Positions 20,839 to 32,202 of a stretch of 64,000 nt of DNA are shown here, in pieces. Source of the DNA: Antarcticibacterium sp. 1MA-6-2 (GTDB taxonomy: Bacteria; Bacteroidota; Bacteroidia; Flavobacteriales; Flavobacteriaceae); assembly GCF_021535135.1 (NCBI RefSeq), contig NZ_CP091036.1, positions 2,790,001 to 2,854,000 on the forward strand, given 5' to 3'. The first letter of the stretch is position 1. The number at the start of each line of letters is the position of its first letter. The position numbers and the translations under genes are program-made. The notes beneath the pieces were generated by a model. It worked only from the letters and a program-made list of their open reading frames with translations. It made no database searches and was not told where the DNA came from.

Positions 20839-23800
20839 TTAGTTTTCGGAAAAATATATCCAATCAATATCGAATAAATGCTGCTCCTTTCCTTCTGCAC
20901 TTGTAAATACAAAGTACAAGGTATGTCTTGTGTTAACCTCTTCCAGGCTTGCAGTGAATTCTTTCCAGGAGGAACCACCATCAGCCTTAGCAGGAATAGC
21001 AACCGAACCTATCACGGTGCCATCTACACTATCTAAACGAATTTCAACCCTTCCTTCAGTTTTGGGCAACACCCTAAACTTCAGTTTTTCCACATGGTTC
21101 AGGTCAATTTGATTGAACTGTATATAACCGCCATTTACTGCTCTTATATAAGCATAGAATTCATTGGTGGTGCTCGTGCCAATACTCACAGAACCCTTAT
21201 CAAAATCTTCTGCCTGCACATATGGATTTTTTAAGGTTAAGAAGGTGTTGCTCACTAGTGGCTCAATTCCATTGGCACCATTATCTGTATACCCGGCGTT
21301 AAGCAAGTAACTTCCCTCGATCCCCTGCCCTATGTGTTCCTTCAGGATTATGGTGTCCTTTAATGGCAATTTACCTGCTTCCTCATTGCCAGTAAGGCTA
21401 AGAATGTAGTTGACCATCTCCCGGGCATCCTGGGTGGACAGTTCTGGATGCGGGGACATAAAATGGGCGCCCCAGTTTCCACTTCCTCCCTCAATAATTT
21501 TGGTTGATAATTGGTTAATTACATCCTTTTGACCTGCATAACGTTGAGAAATAGCAACATACGAAGGACCTACAGAGTTATCCTTCAACGAGTGGCAGGC
21601 TTTACAATCCATCGTTGCTACCATCTGCTGCCCTTTAGCATACCTAAAGTTGGAAATATCACCCCCATTACTCAAAATGACAGCAATATCTTTACCCCTT
21701 GGAAGATATCCGAAGGAAAGAGCAACCTGCTCCTTATTAATTTCCAGGTCTTCTTTATCCCTCACTTCAATGCTGTAATCCAGCACTGAATTATCCCAAT
21801 AGAAGCTTCGATTTGCGGCTGTATGAATTTTAACTTCCGGGGGAGTATTACCAACAAATACTTGTTCGCTGGTAGTTCCCTTTCCTCCCTTATTGTCAGT
21901 CACTACAAGTTCTATCTTATGCACACCAGGTTTCGTAAAAGTGTACTCTACGGTTTCTCCTTCCAACTGCATGCCTTCTAAACTCCAGTTGTATTGTAAT
22001 TTGTCATTCCCATCGGGATCAAGTGATTTTTCAGCAGATAGCTGAACCGTCAAAGGAGTAGCTCCATATTGTTTATCAAGAGAAATCTCTGCTACAGGAT
22101 TTCTGTTCCCTTCCTTATATTCTATTCGAACCAGTTTGGCATTTGAATTTTTTGAAAACCAGTTAGTGCCATATTCCAGTACGTAGATGGCCCCATCCTG
22201 GCCAATTTGAATATCTACCGGGGAATCAAATTGCATGTGGTCCAAAAAAGGTTCCATACGAAGATAGTTGCCGTTTTCATCAAAAGTAACGGCCATTACC
22301 CATCCTCTAATCCATTCATATATAATAAGTTTACCATTATAATACTCCGAAAGCTTATACGGTGCATCAGGGTACAGATCGTTGTAAAAAACGGGACTAA
22401 GCCATGGCACTAGCTCCGCCATTTCCCACCAAAGGAAATTCTTTTGAATTCCCTTTTCCATACCATATCATAGCACCCTGGGCAGGGGGCAATATCCGTT
22501 CTCCCGTGTTATTAGGAGAATCATTTATTGGATTAGCGGGATCTTTTTTGGGTCCTTCTAACTTTGTCTCATAATCATAATGGGGAAAAGCCTGATTGTT
22601 TCCAAGAAAATACGGCCAGCCGTAAAATCCAGGACCTCGTGCCTGATTAATTTCGTCAAAACTCATAGGCTCTCCATAGTCACTTTTTACTTTGGTATCA
22701 GGACCTACATCGCCCCAGTATAAATTGTTGTTCTTCTCATCCACAGTAAAACGGAAAGGATTACGCAATCCCATGATATAAATTTCGGGCCGACCTTTAG
22801 AACCATCTTTTGGGAATAGATTTCCATCAGGAATGGAATAAGTTCCATCATCTTCCGGGGTAATACGTAGTATTTTCCCCTTCAGGTTATCTGTACTGGC
22901 TGCCGTAGCTTGATCATCTGCCAGTTCGTGGCCGGGACGCTCATCAACAGGAGGGTAGCCTTCCACCAAAGGATCTTCGGCATTGGTGTTGTCTCCTGTA
23001 GAAAGATACAGGTTCCCTTGTGAATCAAAAGCCAGATAGCCAGCCGAATGACAGCAATAAATTCTTTGGGTGGGGATTTCCAGTAATATCTTTTCCGATG
23101 ACTGATCAAGTTGATCATCAAGTAGTTCAAATCGTGACAGTCGGTTTACCTGCTTTCCCTTTGCTACAGAATAGTACACATACAGCCAGTGATTTTCCGC
23201 AAAATTAGGATCGGCAGCAACTCCAAGTAATCCATCTTCAATTCCGGTAAAAACATCCAGATTTGCAATGGTCTTTAGATCCCCGGTCTTACTTTCAAAC
23301 ATCTTAACACCTCCCTTACGTTCTATGAACAGGACATCATTACCAGGTAACAAGGCCATTTGCAATGGTTCATCCAGCCCCTGGGCCAATACTGTGCGTG
23401 TATACCGGGTGCTGTCCGGGACATTCAAAGTCGTAGCCCTGGAGTAATCGGCCTGCTTATTTCCTCCTATTACATACACCAGTCCTTTTTCTATATCTTC
23501 TGCACTATAATTCTTTTCCAGTTTAAGTAGCCTTCCCTGATCTATTGACAACTCGGCACCTTCCTTTTGCTCAGTTAGAGTTTGAAGCCACGGCCATCCT
23601 TTTTTCTGCAGTAGCGTATCTGGCAGGGTGATGATCCCACTTCCCCCGGCTTCCATATAGCGTTTTAAAGCTGGTATGGATCGATGACCCAATTGATTGA
23701 TAGAAGAATTTGGTAGAATAACGGCGCTTATCCGGGAGAGGGAATCATCATTGAAGTACTGCTCATTGCTGGTTGTAACCACCTCCCATTTTCTAGAATC

Positions 23801-23944
23801 AGCTAATCTTTCCAGCTCCTGGGTCAAGTTTCCATTACTCTCCGAATAATAAAGAACTTTAGTAGTGGAGCGGGATTTAGAACAAGAAACCAGTAATACG
23901 CAACACATCAAAAATAGTACTGCGCAACTTTTAAATTTAATCAT
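20839..23944 (-). CDS. Multidomain lipoprotein: ThuA-like / PQQ sugar dehydrogenase / PKD / cytochrome c / CBM (one frameshift)
   Basis: Periplasmic or surface lipoprotein of about 1035 residues. Order: lipobox (LLVSC), ThuA/GATase-like domain (about 30-170), glucose/sorbosone dehydrogenase-type six-bladed propeller (about 185-600; LDEPLQMALLPGNDVLFIERKG, GLRNPFRFTVD, GPGFYGWPYFLG), PKD domain (about 650-735; SAEKSLDPDGNDKLQYNWS), cytochrome c with the haem motif CKACH (about 790-880), and a C-terminal CBM6-like carbohydrate-binding domain ending IDWIYFSEN. It should oxidise a bound sugar and hand electrons to its own haem. An indel near 22405 splits the propeller, and the frame resumes at SPVFYNDLYPDAPYK. 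Its ATG overlaps the upstream Gfo/Idh stop (ATGA), so they are coupled. Confidence 0.85.
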
Positions 23945-24970
23945 CCCACAGTGTTTAAATTAATTGCCAACCCATCTTTTTCTTTACTTACATCAGCGGC
24001 TTTTATAAAGGAAAATATCTCTATAGTTTCCGCTTCTGAAACAGGAGGCTCCCCTGTTTCAAAGAAGGAAATTATTTGTTTTATTAATGGGTCATAGGTA
24101 CTAAAGGGCCCTAAAGGAGCGATCCCTTTTTCACCAAAAGCCGTTCCTGCAATATTGCTTGCCCCTTCTCGTATGGCTCGTACCGTTCCTATTCTTCCAT
24201 CTTCCCAAACTCCGGTTATAACATCTGTTCCTTGTTGATGGATTCTGGAAACCGAAGTACACCCCTTCCCCATCACAGTAAAAAGCATTTCTACCCCGTG
24301 TATGGCATACCATGCAAGATCAAGGTGACCTCTTTCCAGTGCTCCGGGGGTATATACATCTGCACCCATTACTTTACCAATTGAACCTTGAACTACCTTT
24401 TGGACGTTTGCATCGAAACGAAGCGCAGAGCTAGTGAAGATTGGGGTCTTAAATTTATTGGCCGCTGTATAAATACGTTTGGCATCTTTAAGAGTGGCAG
24501 CAACGGGTTTATCTATGAACATTCTTTTTCCCGCACGCAGCACTAAGTAATGCCTGTTCATAGTGGGTTCTTCCATCGTTACTTTCCAGCAGCACAACAT
24601 CCACCCTGGTAAGAAGTTCTTCAATAGAGGCAACTATTTCTACTCCGTTTGCTTTAACAGCTTCTATGATTTTCGGCTTCATCTCAAGAGCGGAAGGTAT
24701 ATCCTTGCTTCCATGGGGATAGGCAGCAACTACTTTATAGCCTGCCATTTCCAGGCCTCCATTATTGATCGCTTCAGTAAAGACCTGACTATGGGAAGTG
24801 TCAAGACCAATAATTCCAATCCTTTTTCCAGAAGGTGATAAAAAACCTTCTGGAAACGAAGTGGAGCCTAAAGGCATAAAACTTAATCCGGCGCCAGCGA
24901 TAGCGGTTGTTTTTATAAAATTCCTGCGATTGTAATTTGTTGTATTCTTCAAAATTTTAAATTTTATCAA
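23941..24970 (-). CDS. Tat-exported Gfo/Idh/MocA family oxidoreductase (one frameshift)
   Basis: Dehydrogenase of about 343 residues with a Tat signal (NRRNFIKTTAIAGAGLSF) and a Rossmann start (KRIGIIGLDTSHSQVF). The usual EKP motif reads DKP (MFIDKPVAATLKDAKR). An indel near 24540 (extra T in CTTAGTG) splits it, and the corrected join is EQALLVLRAGKRMFIDKP. No ATG precedes the signal. The start must be TTG, either at 24970, overlapping the SusD stop as TTGA, or at 24952. It sits between SusD and the ThuA/sugar-dehydrogenase lipoprotein gene, overlapping both. Tat-exported Gfo/Idh proteins are known in Bacteroidota sugar clusters and may use a tightly bound nucleotide. The substrate is not visible here. 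Confidence 0.8.
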
Positions 24971-26631
24971 TAATTCGGATGTTGAACTAAAGCGCCGTTA
25001 GATCTATCTATTTCTATCTGGGGAATTGGAAAAGGCCAGCTGTTTTCACCAGCGTTTACCCCTTGATCTGCAAAACCGTATTCTTCATAGTAGGCCTTCA
25101 TCGTGGAAGCGTAATCTCCCCATCTAATGAGGTCATATAACCTCAATCCCTCAAGAGCCAATTCTAGTCTACGCTCTTTTTTTATCGCTTCATATATATC
25201 ATCTGAGGCTTTAATAGCATAATTTGCTTCAAAGGTAGCGTCATCAATATCTAATAAGCCTTCTTCAAACAATCTATAAATGGCTGCTTCATCCGTTTTG
25301 GAAGTAGTTACAAAAGCTCTTCTTCTCACCTGGTTTACACTTTCCAATACTTCTGCGGTACTCCCTCCTGTTTTGAACAAAGATTCGGCATAAATCAGTA
25401 AGATTTCCGAATATCTCATCCAATAAGGTTGCCAGTTACTCATCAGTAAATTGTTCTGTTGACGGTATTGCTGGGGAACAAAAGCCTTACGACTATGCTG
25501 CAGGGAAAATTCGTTATAATAGCCTCTATAATTATGCACTTCCTCGCCTCCTGAGGAGGTAGGGAAAATATCGTTATGGCTTATTATGGTAAACATTTTT
25601 CGTGGATCTGCAGGATTATAAGCTGCTGCCAAATCTTTGGTAGGAGTATTACCACCATATCCTCCTACATTATTACGCCCCACATTCATAATAGCGGCAG
25701 CGTCACCTCCAAGGCCAAAAGCAGGATCATAATTTCGCAAAACCCCAAAAATTACTTCTGTTGAAAATGGGCCAACAGTATAATCACCACGATACAAATC
25801 CTGAAAATCAGGCAGTAAATTTAGATTTCCGTTTTCAATGATTTCTTGTGAAGCATTAACGGCGATTGAATATTCTGCCATAGCATCACCTTCCATCCGT
25901 CCCTGTTCCATTATTCCGGCAAAAAACAGAGCTGCCCGGGCCTTTAGACCGTATGCCGCATCTTTAGTTGCTCTTCCTTTTTCAGTAGCCACCGGGATTG
26001 CCTGGAGTCGGGGAAATGCCTGTTCATTAATAGCATCATCCAGGTCCTTGTAAAGCTGGTCCCTAAGTTGCTGAATAGTTGCTTTTTCTTTACGGGTATC
26101 AGGAGATTCCACCGTAAGAACTAAAGGAACTTCCTTAAAAACAGTAATCAGATCAAAATAATACCACGCCCTTAGGAACTTCACTTCTGAAATAAAGCGA
26201 GCCAGTTCTTCTTCCGATAGACCATTCTCTACAAACCTTTCTCCATTGCGTTCAAAGGCATCCAGGGCTACATTGCATTTTCCTATTCCCCGATATCTAT
26301 TATTCCAGGTTTCGAAAAGTAACGCATTGGATGGCAATGGCCTTCCTGTTCCCACTTCAAAGGTTTGTGGTCTGTCTCCAGGATCAGAACCACCTCCATT
26401 GGCATTGTCCACCACTTCTTCTCCTACAGCAATTTTGTTTACCGTATATCCCCAACCATCCAGCATAGGCTGATAAGAGCTGGTAACCAGTTTCAAGGCT
26501 GCATCAGGGCTTATTACGTACTGATCTTCAGTTAATACTCCATTGGGATCCCTCTCAAGAAAATCCTTAGAACACGATGATATCACTATCATAGTAATGA
26601 AGGTCAATATCACTAGTGAATATTTGTTCAT
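24967..26631 (-). CDS. RagB/SusD family nutrient-binding outer membrane lipoprotein
   Basis: Intact SusD homologue of 554 residues. Lipobox VISSC followed by SKDFLERDPNGVLTEDQYV; the helical core includes NNRYRGIGKCNVALDAFE and the FLRAWYYFDLITVFKEVPLV segment typical of SusD; the C-terminus has IKKERRLELALEGLRLYDLIRWGDYA and ends PFPIPQIEIDRSNGALVQHPNY. It partners the SusC protein encoded 30 bp upstream and overlaps the downstream Gfo/Idh gene. It should bind the sugar-like substrate of this ECF-controlled locus on the cell surface. Confidence 0.93.
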   Translation of the reverse strand: MNKYSLVILTFITMIVISSCSKDFLERDPNGVLTEDQYVISPDAALKLVTSSYQPMLDGWGYTVNKIAVGEEVVDNANGGGSDPGDRPQTFEVGTGRPLPSNALLFETWNNRYRGIGKCNVALDAFERNGERFVENGLSEEELARFISEVKFLRAWYYFDLITVFKEVPLVLTVESPDTRKEKATIQQLRDQLYKDLDDAINEQAFPRLQAIPVATEKGRATKDAAYGLKARAALFFAGIMEQGRMEGDAMAEYSIAVNASQEIIENGNLNLLPDFQDLYRGDYTVGPFSTEVIFGVLRNYDPAFGLGGDAAAIMNVGRNNVGGYGGNTPTKDLAAAYNPADPRKMFTIISHNDIFPTSSGGEEVHNYRGYYNEFSLQHSRKAFVPQQYRQQNNLLMSNWQPYWMRYSEILLIYAESLFKTGGSTAEVLESVNQVRRRAFVTTSKTDEAAIYRLFEEGLLDIDDATFEANYAIKASDDIYEAIKKERRLELALEGLRLYDLIRWGDYASTMKAYYEEYGFADQGVNAGENSWPFPIPQIEIDRSNGALVQHPNY

Positions 26632-26661
26632 AATAGTATATTTAATTCGTTTATTTTTTGT

Positions 26662-29600
26662 TTAAAAGGAGGCATTGATTCCTAACATCACAGAAGAAGC
26701 TTGAGGATAATACCCTTGATCAACTCCCATACTAAGTGGAGAGCCACTTCCTATTTCAGGATCCAGCCCGGAATAACCTGTTAGAGTCAACAAATTATAA
26801 CCTCCAGCGTAAATGCGGATTTTCTGAATGTCTGCCTGTCCTATTAAGGAGGCTGGCAGCGTGTAACCCAGCTGAATATTCTTTACTCGTAAATAAGAGC
26901 CATCTTCCACTAACCAATCAGAAATTTGCATATTGTTTTGGTTATTCGCATTTATCTGGAACTGAGAATTGCTTGGGTTTGTAGGTGACCATGCTTGATC
27001 CATCAAGTCTTTTGGGGCATTATACCAACCCACTCCAGACCTCATATCTATTTTTGAAATATTAACAATTTCGTTCCCCAAAGTTCCCTGCATCAGGATT
27101 TGCAGATCAAAGTTTTTATATTCCCCTCCTAATCTTAATCCATAGGTGAGGTCAGGAAAAGGGTCCCCAATATACGTCCTGTCTTCATCATTGATAATCC
27201 CGTCATTATTTGTGTCTACAAAACGTAGATCTCCGGGTCTCGCATCATTTTGTACATAGGAATCTACTTCTGCCTGAGACTGGAAAATCCCAGCTGTTTT
27301 GAATCCATAGAAATATCCAATGGGCATACCTTCTTCTGTCATAGTGGTAGTATAACTGCTTAGTCCAGTTACCACCGCTTATGGGCTCTCCCTGCCCTAG
27401 ACTTATAACTTTATTGGAAACCGTGGATGCATTAGCTGAAATAGAATAACTGAAATCCCCGAGCTAATCCCGATAGGTTATTTCTGATTCAAAACCTCTG
27501 TTGCGAATTTCCCCAGCATTGGACCAGGGGCTATTGGGATAACCTAAATACGACGGAATGGGAACACTTAGTAACATTCCTTCTGTGTTTTTTTGGTAAT
27601 AATCCAATACCACACTTAAACGATTCCTGAAAAAAGATAAATCCAGCCCTATATCAACTTGTTTTGTTTCTTCCCAACGGATATCCTGGTTACCTATATA
27701 ATTAACTCCTCCCATAAGTTGTGGCACATAAGAGCTTCCAAAGAGAAAGTACCCCATATTACCAGAATAGGTACTCAGGTAAGCCCCTCTGCTTATATTT
27801 TGATTACCTATTTCTCCCCAACTGGCTCTTAACTTTCCAAAGCTTAGCCAGGAGGCATCTTGCATAAAAGATTCTTCTGAAAAATTCCATCCTACAGACA
27901 AGGAAGGGAAAGCACCCCATTTATTGTCAGGCCCAAAATTGGAAGAACCGTCATACCTAAAATTAGCAGTCAACATATAGCGTTCATCATAGGAGTAGAA
28001 CAACCTACTAAAATAGGAATGAAGAGTGCTGCCCCATTTTGTACCTGAAGCTTGTGGATTAATACTACCTCCACTAATTATTCGTTGACTGGGATCATTG
28101 GAAACAAATCCCTCACGCGATGCTCCAGTAGATTCTCCCTGCCATTCCTCTGCTGATGTTCCTACTAGCGCAGAAATTTTATGAATACCGAATTGCTTAT
28201 CAAAGGATAATGTATTTTCTATCTGGTAATAATTGTTTTTACTTATACTTTTCCCTACGACGGCATTTGAGCTGAATTGATCTCCATCAAGAAAATATTC
28301 AGGAGTAAACGAATCCGAAGCTCCTCTCGATAAATCAATACCAATATTTGTACGCCATTTTAACCACTCAGCAAATTGAATATCTATGGCTCCCCCTCCT
28401 TTTATACCAATTCCTTCCCATTTGTTCTCATTGTAAATAGCAGTTTGTGCCACTGGATTGTGTTTATTGGAAAACAACACAGGACTGTATAAGGACCAGG
28501 GGTTGTTTGGATCTATTCTGTCAAGAAAAAAAGAGTCATTCATAAACTCGGGAATATCCGTCAAATTTGTCCTGTAGACGGGAGAAATTGGATCAGCTAC
28601 AAAAGCGATGAAAGCAGTATTGAAACCGGGACTATTCTCTAATACATTTCCTCGCTCTTCGTTAACAATCGAGATATTTCCTGATATATTTAACCAGTCC
28701 TTTGGTTTGTGGTTGAAATTCGTTCTCCACGATAAGCGTTCATAATCCGAGCCTTTAATGATCCCCTCCTGATCCATATAACTCAAGCTGCTCCTGTACC
28801 TTAAATTCTTTGCACCCCCGGAGAAAGAAAGGTTGTAGTTTTGAACCATTGCATTTTCATTTTCAATTTCCTTCCACCAGTTAGTTCCTTCTTCAGATCC
28901 GGTGTTCGTTCTTAAAAACTGAAGAACCGCAGCCTGTTGATCCTGGGAAAAAAACGGATCTAAACCAGCATTCACGTTGGCCAGGTTCTTGTATTCCATA
29001 AACTGGGCAGCGTTCATCATATCATAGGTTTTTATGGGATTTTGGAATCCTGTATAACTATCAAAGGTTATCAGGTTGCTTTCCACTCCTTCTGAAGAAC
29101 CTTTAGTAGTTATCATAATCACTCCATTGGCTGCCCTTGCTCCATAAATGGAGGTAGAAGATGCATCCTTTAATATATCCATGGAAGCTATATCATTTGG
29201 ATTCAGCCAGCCAATATCAGATTGAGGCAACCCATCAACCACATAAAGAGGGTCGTTATTATTCACGGTTCCAACTCCTCTGATTCGAACTGCGGGAGGT
29301 GTTCCAGGGCTTCCTCCCGTGGAGGTAACTGTCACTCCTGCGGATTGACCTTGCAAAGCTTCGGCTGCACTTCGAATAGGCATATTTTCCATATCCTCCC
29401 CACCTACCTGACTAACAGATCCAGTTACTTCACGCCTCAATTGGGTTCCATAGCCAACTACAACTACCTCTTCCAAAGCTTCAGAATCTTCTTCCAGTTG
29501 AATCGTGAACATACGGCTATCACCTACCGTCCTTCGTGCTACTTTCATTCCTATATAAGAAAATACCAAAATAGATTCTGTGGAGTTTACTTCAATAATG

Positions 29601-30043
29601 AAGTTTCCGTCAAAATCAGTTACAACCCCATTATTGGTCCCTTCTTCCTGAACAGTGACCCCCGGGAGAGGCATTCCGTTAGAATCTGTCACAACTCCCT
29701 CTACACTGAATTGAGCAGCGGACAGGTGTTTCCCAGATTGCTTAACTTTAACAGGAGAATCTAATGCTATAGCTATATTATTACCAATCAGCTTTAATTC
29801 ATATGGAGTTCTTCTTGAAATTTCATTTAAAACTTCATCTATATCTCTTCTTTCAAATCTAAATGTGCCTAATAATGGGGTGGTAAGTTTGATCTCACTC
29901 CCATAGGCAAATTTAAAATCGGTTTGTGATTCCACTTCCTTTACAATTACCTGAAGTGTTGGATTTTTTACTGTAAAAGTGATTTGTTGAGGATTTATCA
30001 ACAAGGGGATGGAAAAAAACAGTGTTAAGAGTAATTTGTTCAT
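26662..30043 (-). CDS. SusC/RagA TonB-dependent transporter with STN signalling domain (in-frame stop and frameshift)
   Basis: TonB-linked channel of about 1127 residues. Signal peptide, then a secretin/TonB N-terminal (STN) domain at about 25-95 (QVIVKEVESQTDFKFAYGSEI, FERRDIDEVLNEI), then the carboxypeptidase-like domain (VEGVVTDSNGMPLPGVTV), VVVGYGT, plug (VRIRGVGTVNNNDPLYVVDG) and barrel ending GINASF. The STN domain normally signals to FecR, and fecR and the ECF sigma gene lie just upstream. Two lesions near the barrel end: an in-frame TAG at 27464-27466, where Glu (GAG) fits TYRD-LGDFSYSIS, and an indel at about 27372. Otherwise complete. Confidence 0.88.
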
Positions 30044-30063
30044 ACTTAATTGTTAAATTTGAA

Positions 30064-30143
30064 ATACAGAAAGCCGACGACACACCTGTGTCGGCAATAC
30101 TTTTGTTTAATAATTAAAGGGTCATCTATTTGACGGTGGAGAC
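30064..30143. terminator. Two hairpins between fecR and susC
   Basis: Two inverted repeats in the 107-bp fecR-susC gap. One is CGACACA-CC-TGTGTCG near 30070-30090. The other is AGGGTC...GACCCT near 30118-30148, with a long T run after it on the + strand and a weaker one on the minus strand. They could act as a partial terminator that lets the regulators be expressed separately from the transport genes. Confidence 0.45.
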
Positions 30144-30150
30144 CCTTTTT

Positions 30151-31014
30151 TTAATTCGTTATGACTTTTATTTCCTTCGTTTCTTTGTTTATTTCATAAT
30201 TTTTGTGTGTTATTACAGACAATAGATTTAGTATTTGTTCCAGGGAATCTTCCTTGTTTATTCGCATTGTTACCCTCAAATCCGGTTCATAAACATTTCT
30301 TGCAAAACGGTACCCATATTGCTTTTCAAGAAAATTAGAGAGTTTGCCCATAGGAATATAATCGAGGTCTACAAAGGACTTCCCGGGCTTAAAGGAGATT
30401 TCAGAATCAAGTTTGCCCACCACAACTTTTCCGTTTTCATAAACAAGACTCTCCCCTTCGATGAGCGACCATTTTCCTCGAAGATCTTTTGCGGTAATAA
30501 GAAGTCTTCCTGTAAATAAGGATACCGTAGTTTGAACCTTATTTGGACTCTCGGTTATTAAAAAAGAAGTCCCGAGAGCTATTGTTGTTATATGCTCTGT
30601 CGTAACCCTGAATTGCGCTAGCGAGTCTTCTTTTACATCAAAGAAAGCCTCTCCTTTTAGGTCTACATTTCGGGAGTTTTTAAAATTCTTCTCATAATGA
30701 AGTTCAGAACCCTGTTTTAGCATTACCAGAGTGCCATCGGGTAAATTCACTTCCTTATCAACCTGTGAAAAGTTTTGAACCCTTATTTGTGAATTAGAAA
30801 ACTCTATGAATAAATAGCTGGTAAAAAGCAGAACTACAGCTGCTGCAGCCAATCCAGCTCTAAAATAATTAGGAGAAGATCGTTTCTCCCTGCTTTTCAA
30901 TACAGAATGAAACCTTTTCCATGAATCATCAATATGTTCCCGGGCTAAGGGTTCAACAGGAGTATCCCAAGCTCTTGAGAATTTATCCTCATTATTATAT
31001 TCGCCGTTCTTCAC
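30151..31014 (-). CDS. FecR family anti-sigma factor
   Basis: Membrane-anchored sigma regulator of 287 residues. The cytoplasmic N-terminus (about 1-70) binds the sigma factor, one transmembrane helix follows (AGLAAAAVVLLFTSYLFI), then the periplasmic FecR domain (VNLPDGTLVMLKQGSELHYEKNF... VDLKGEAFFDVKED) and a C-terminal DUF4974-like domain (IPMGKLSNFLEKQYGYRF). It receives the signal from the STN domain of the SusC encoded downstream and controls the ECF sigma factor encoded 64 bp upstream. Intact, normal length. Confidence 0.93.
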   Translation of the reverse strand: MKNGEYNNEDKFSRAWDTPVEPLAREHIDDSWKRFHSVLKSREKRSSPNYFRAGLAAAAVVLLFTSYLFIEFSNSQIRVQNFSQVDKEVNLPDGTLVMLKQGSELHYEKNFKNSRNVDLKGEAFFDVKEDSLAQFRVTTEHITTIALGTSFLITESPNKVQTTVSLFTGRLLITAKDLRGKWSLIEGESLVYENGKVVVGKLDSEISFKPGKSFVDLDYIPMGKLSNFLEKQYGYRFARNVYEPDLRVTMRINKEDSLEQILNLLSVITHKNYEINKETKEIKVITN

Positions 31015-31078
31015 TTAATATGTTAAAGGTATCTACTACTATAACAATTGAGAAAAAGAAAGTTCCTATAGTTAAATG

Positions 31079-31606
31079 TTAAAATTGTGATTTTTTTATT
31101 TCTTTTTGAATTTGCTGTTGTGCCTGATAGATATGGTTGGCTATCGTTCTTTTAGAAATGGAGAGATATTCCGCTATCTCTGAATAGGTTAGGTTTTCAA
31201 TTTTGTGAAGTAAAAATATTTCTTTTCTCTTTTTGGGCAGCCTCTGAATAATAGAAAATAATCTCGCCCGATTATTATTGTCCCCTGGGACATCCTTTTC
31301 CTCTTCCACGCTCTCGCACTCAAAATGAGATAAATCCCGCGCCTCACGCTTTAGATGGTTTATAATTAGATTTTTACAAATAACAAAAAGTTGTTTGTCA
31401 AGTAATACTTCCTCCTCCAACTGATCTTTTTTCTCCCATACTAATAGAAAAGTTTGTTGGACAAAATCATCCGGCTCCAGGGTTTGTAAGCCGAACCTTT
31501 TCGCATAAGAAAATATTTTGGAATAATAGTTCTTATATATCTTTTCCAGGGCACTAACATCTCCCCTTTTTAAAGATTTTACTAAAAAAGTATCCACTTT
31601 TTTCAA
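31079..31606 (-). CDS. ECF RNA polymerase sigma factor (sigma-70 family)
   Basis: Sigma factor of 175 residues. Region 2 is at about 15-90 (LEKIYKNYYSKIFSYAKRFG, DDFVQQTFLLVWEKKDQL) and region 4 at about 120-170 (IIQRLPKKRKEIFLLHKIENLTYSEIAEYL, then SKRTIANHIYQAQQQI). It is of the Bacteroidetes FecI-like type linked to FecR and SusC. It should turn on the downstream SusC/SusD sugar-oxidation operon when substrate is taken up. It heads the leftward cluster, and I could not fix its own promoter. Confidence 0.93.
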   Translation of the reverse strand: MKKVDTFLVKSLKRGDVSALEKIYKNYYSKIFSYAKRFGLQTLEPDDFVQQTFLLVWEKKDQLEEEVLLDKQLFVICKNLIINHLKREARDLSHFECESVEEEKDVPGDNNNRARLFSIIQRLPKKRKEIFLLHKIENLTYSEIAEYLSISKRTIANHIYQAQQQIQKEIKKSQF

Positions 31607-31764
31607 AAGTATTTTTTTTAAACTTACTCATAAGTAAAACAAAATGAAAGTTTTTAATAAAAATCTTTCTATTACATCAAAAATTTATTAAAGTCAAAGT
31701 GAAAGACAAAAAATTTATTAATTGCACGCAAGAAAAAAGATGCTTTTAATTGAAAACGTCCATT

Positions 31765-32169
31765 TTCATATTAACAATAAATATTCGAAAGTTGAAATGT
31801 GGTGGAACTATGGCTAGAACTTCAGATTAAAATGGAATAAAAACCCAGAAAGAAGATTTTAAACCTCTTCAGCTTTTGATGTGAAGCAATTAAATTCAAG
31901 TAATATTCGGTCAATAGCATCTTATGTAACGAAATACGTAACAAAGAATGATGCAAAGTTTAAATCAGGTTTGGAATTGTTCTAAGCGTGTTTCCGAACT
32001 CTACACAGACTTTTTATACTACTACAGAGTTACAGATCAATTTAAGCGTTTAAATGCTGTTCTAAAAGAGTTTGAAGTAAAAGATCATATGGAACATCCA
32101 TTTCTAAAAATCAAAATGATTGACTTGAATAGAAATACTTTGCCCTTATATAGAAGATTGGATGAATAA
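31765..32169 (+). pseudogene. Degenerate rolling-circle replication initiator (Rep) remnant
   Basis: Coding trace in two + frames. The first contains SSNIRSIASYVTKYVTKND and the second QVWNCSKRVSELYTDFLYYY...KRLNAVLKEF to a TAA at 32167. The 'Y(V/I)TKYVTK' helix followed by 'R(V/I)W(N/G)CSK' is typical of the C-terminal half of Rep proteins of ssDNA phages and small rolling-circle plasmids. The upstream HUH and Tyr motifs are not preserved; the 5' part has stops. It lies about 1.2 kb left of the tRNA-derived attachment repeat, consistent with repeated insertions downstream of that tRNA. Confidence 0.45.
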
Positions 32170-32202
32170 AACAAATTCTTGAATAAATAAAAAAAGGATC
32201 AA

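Noticed and set aside
29222..29764. 180-residue + strand frame inside the second susC
   Set aside because: Antisense of the plug and carboxypeptidase-like domains of SusC, with no own motif.
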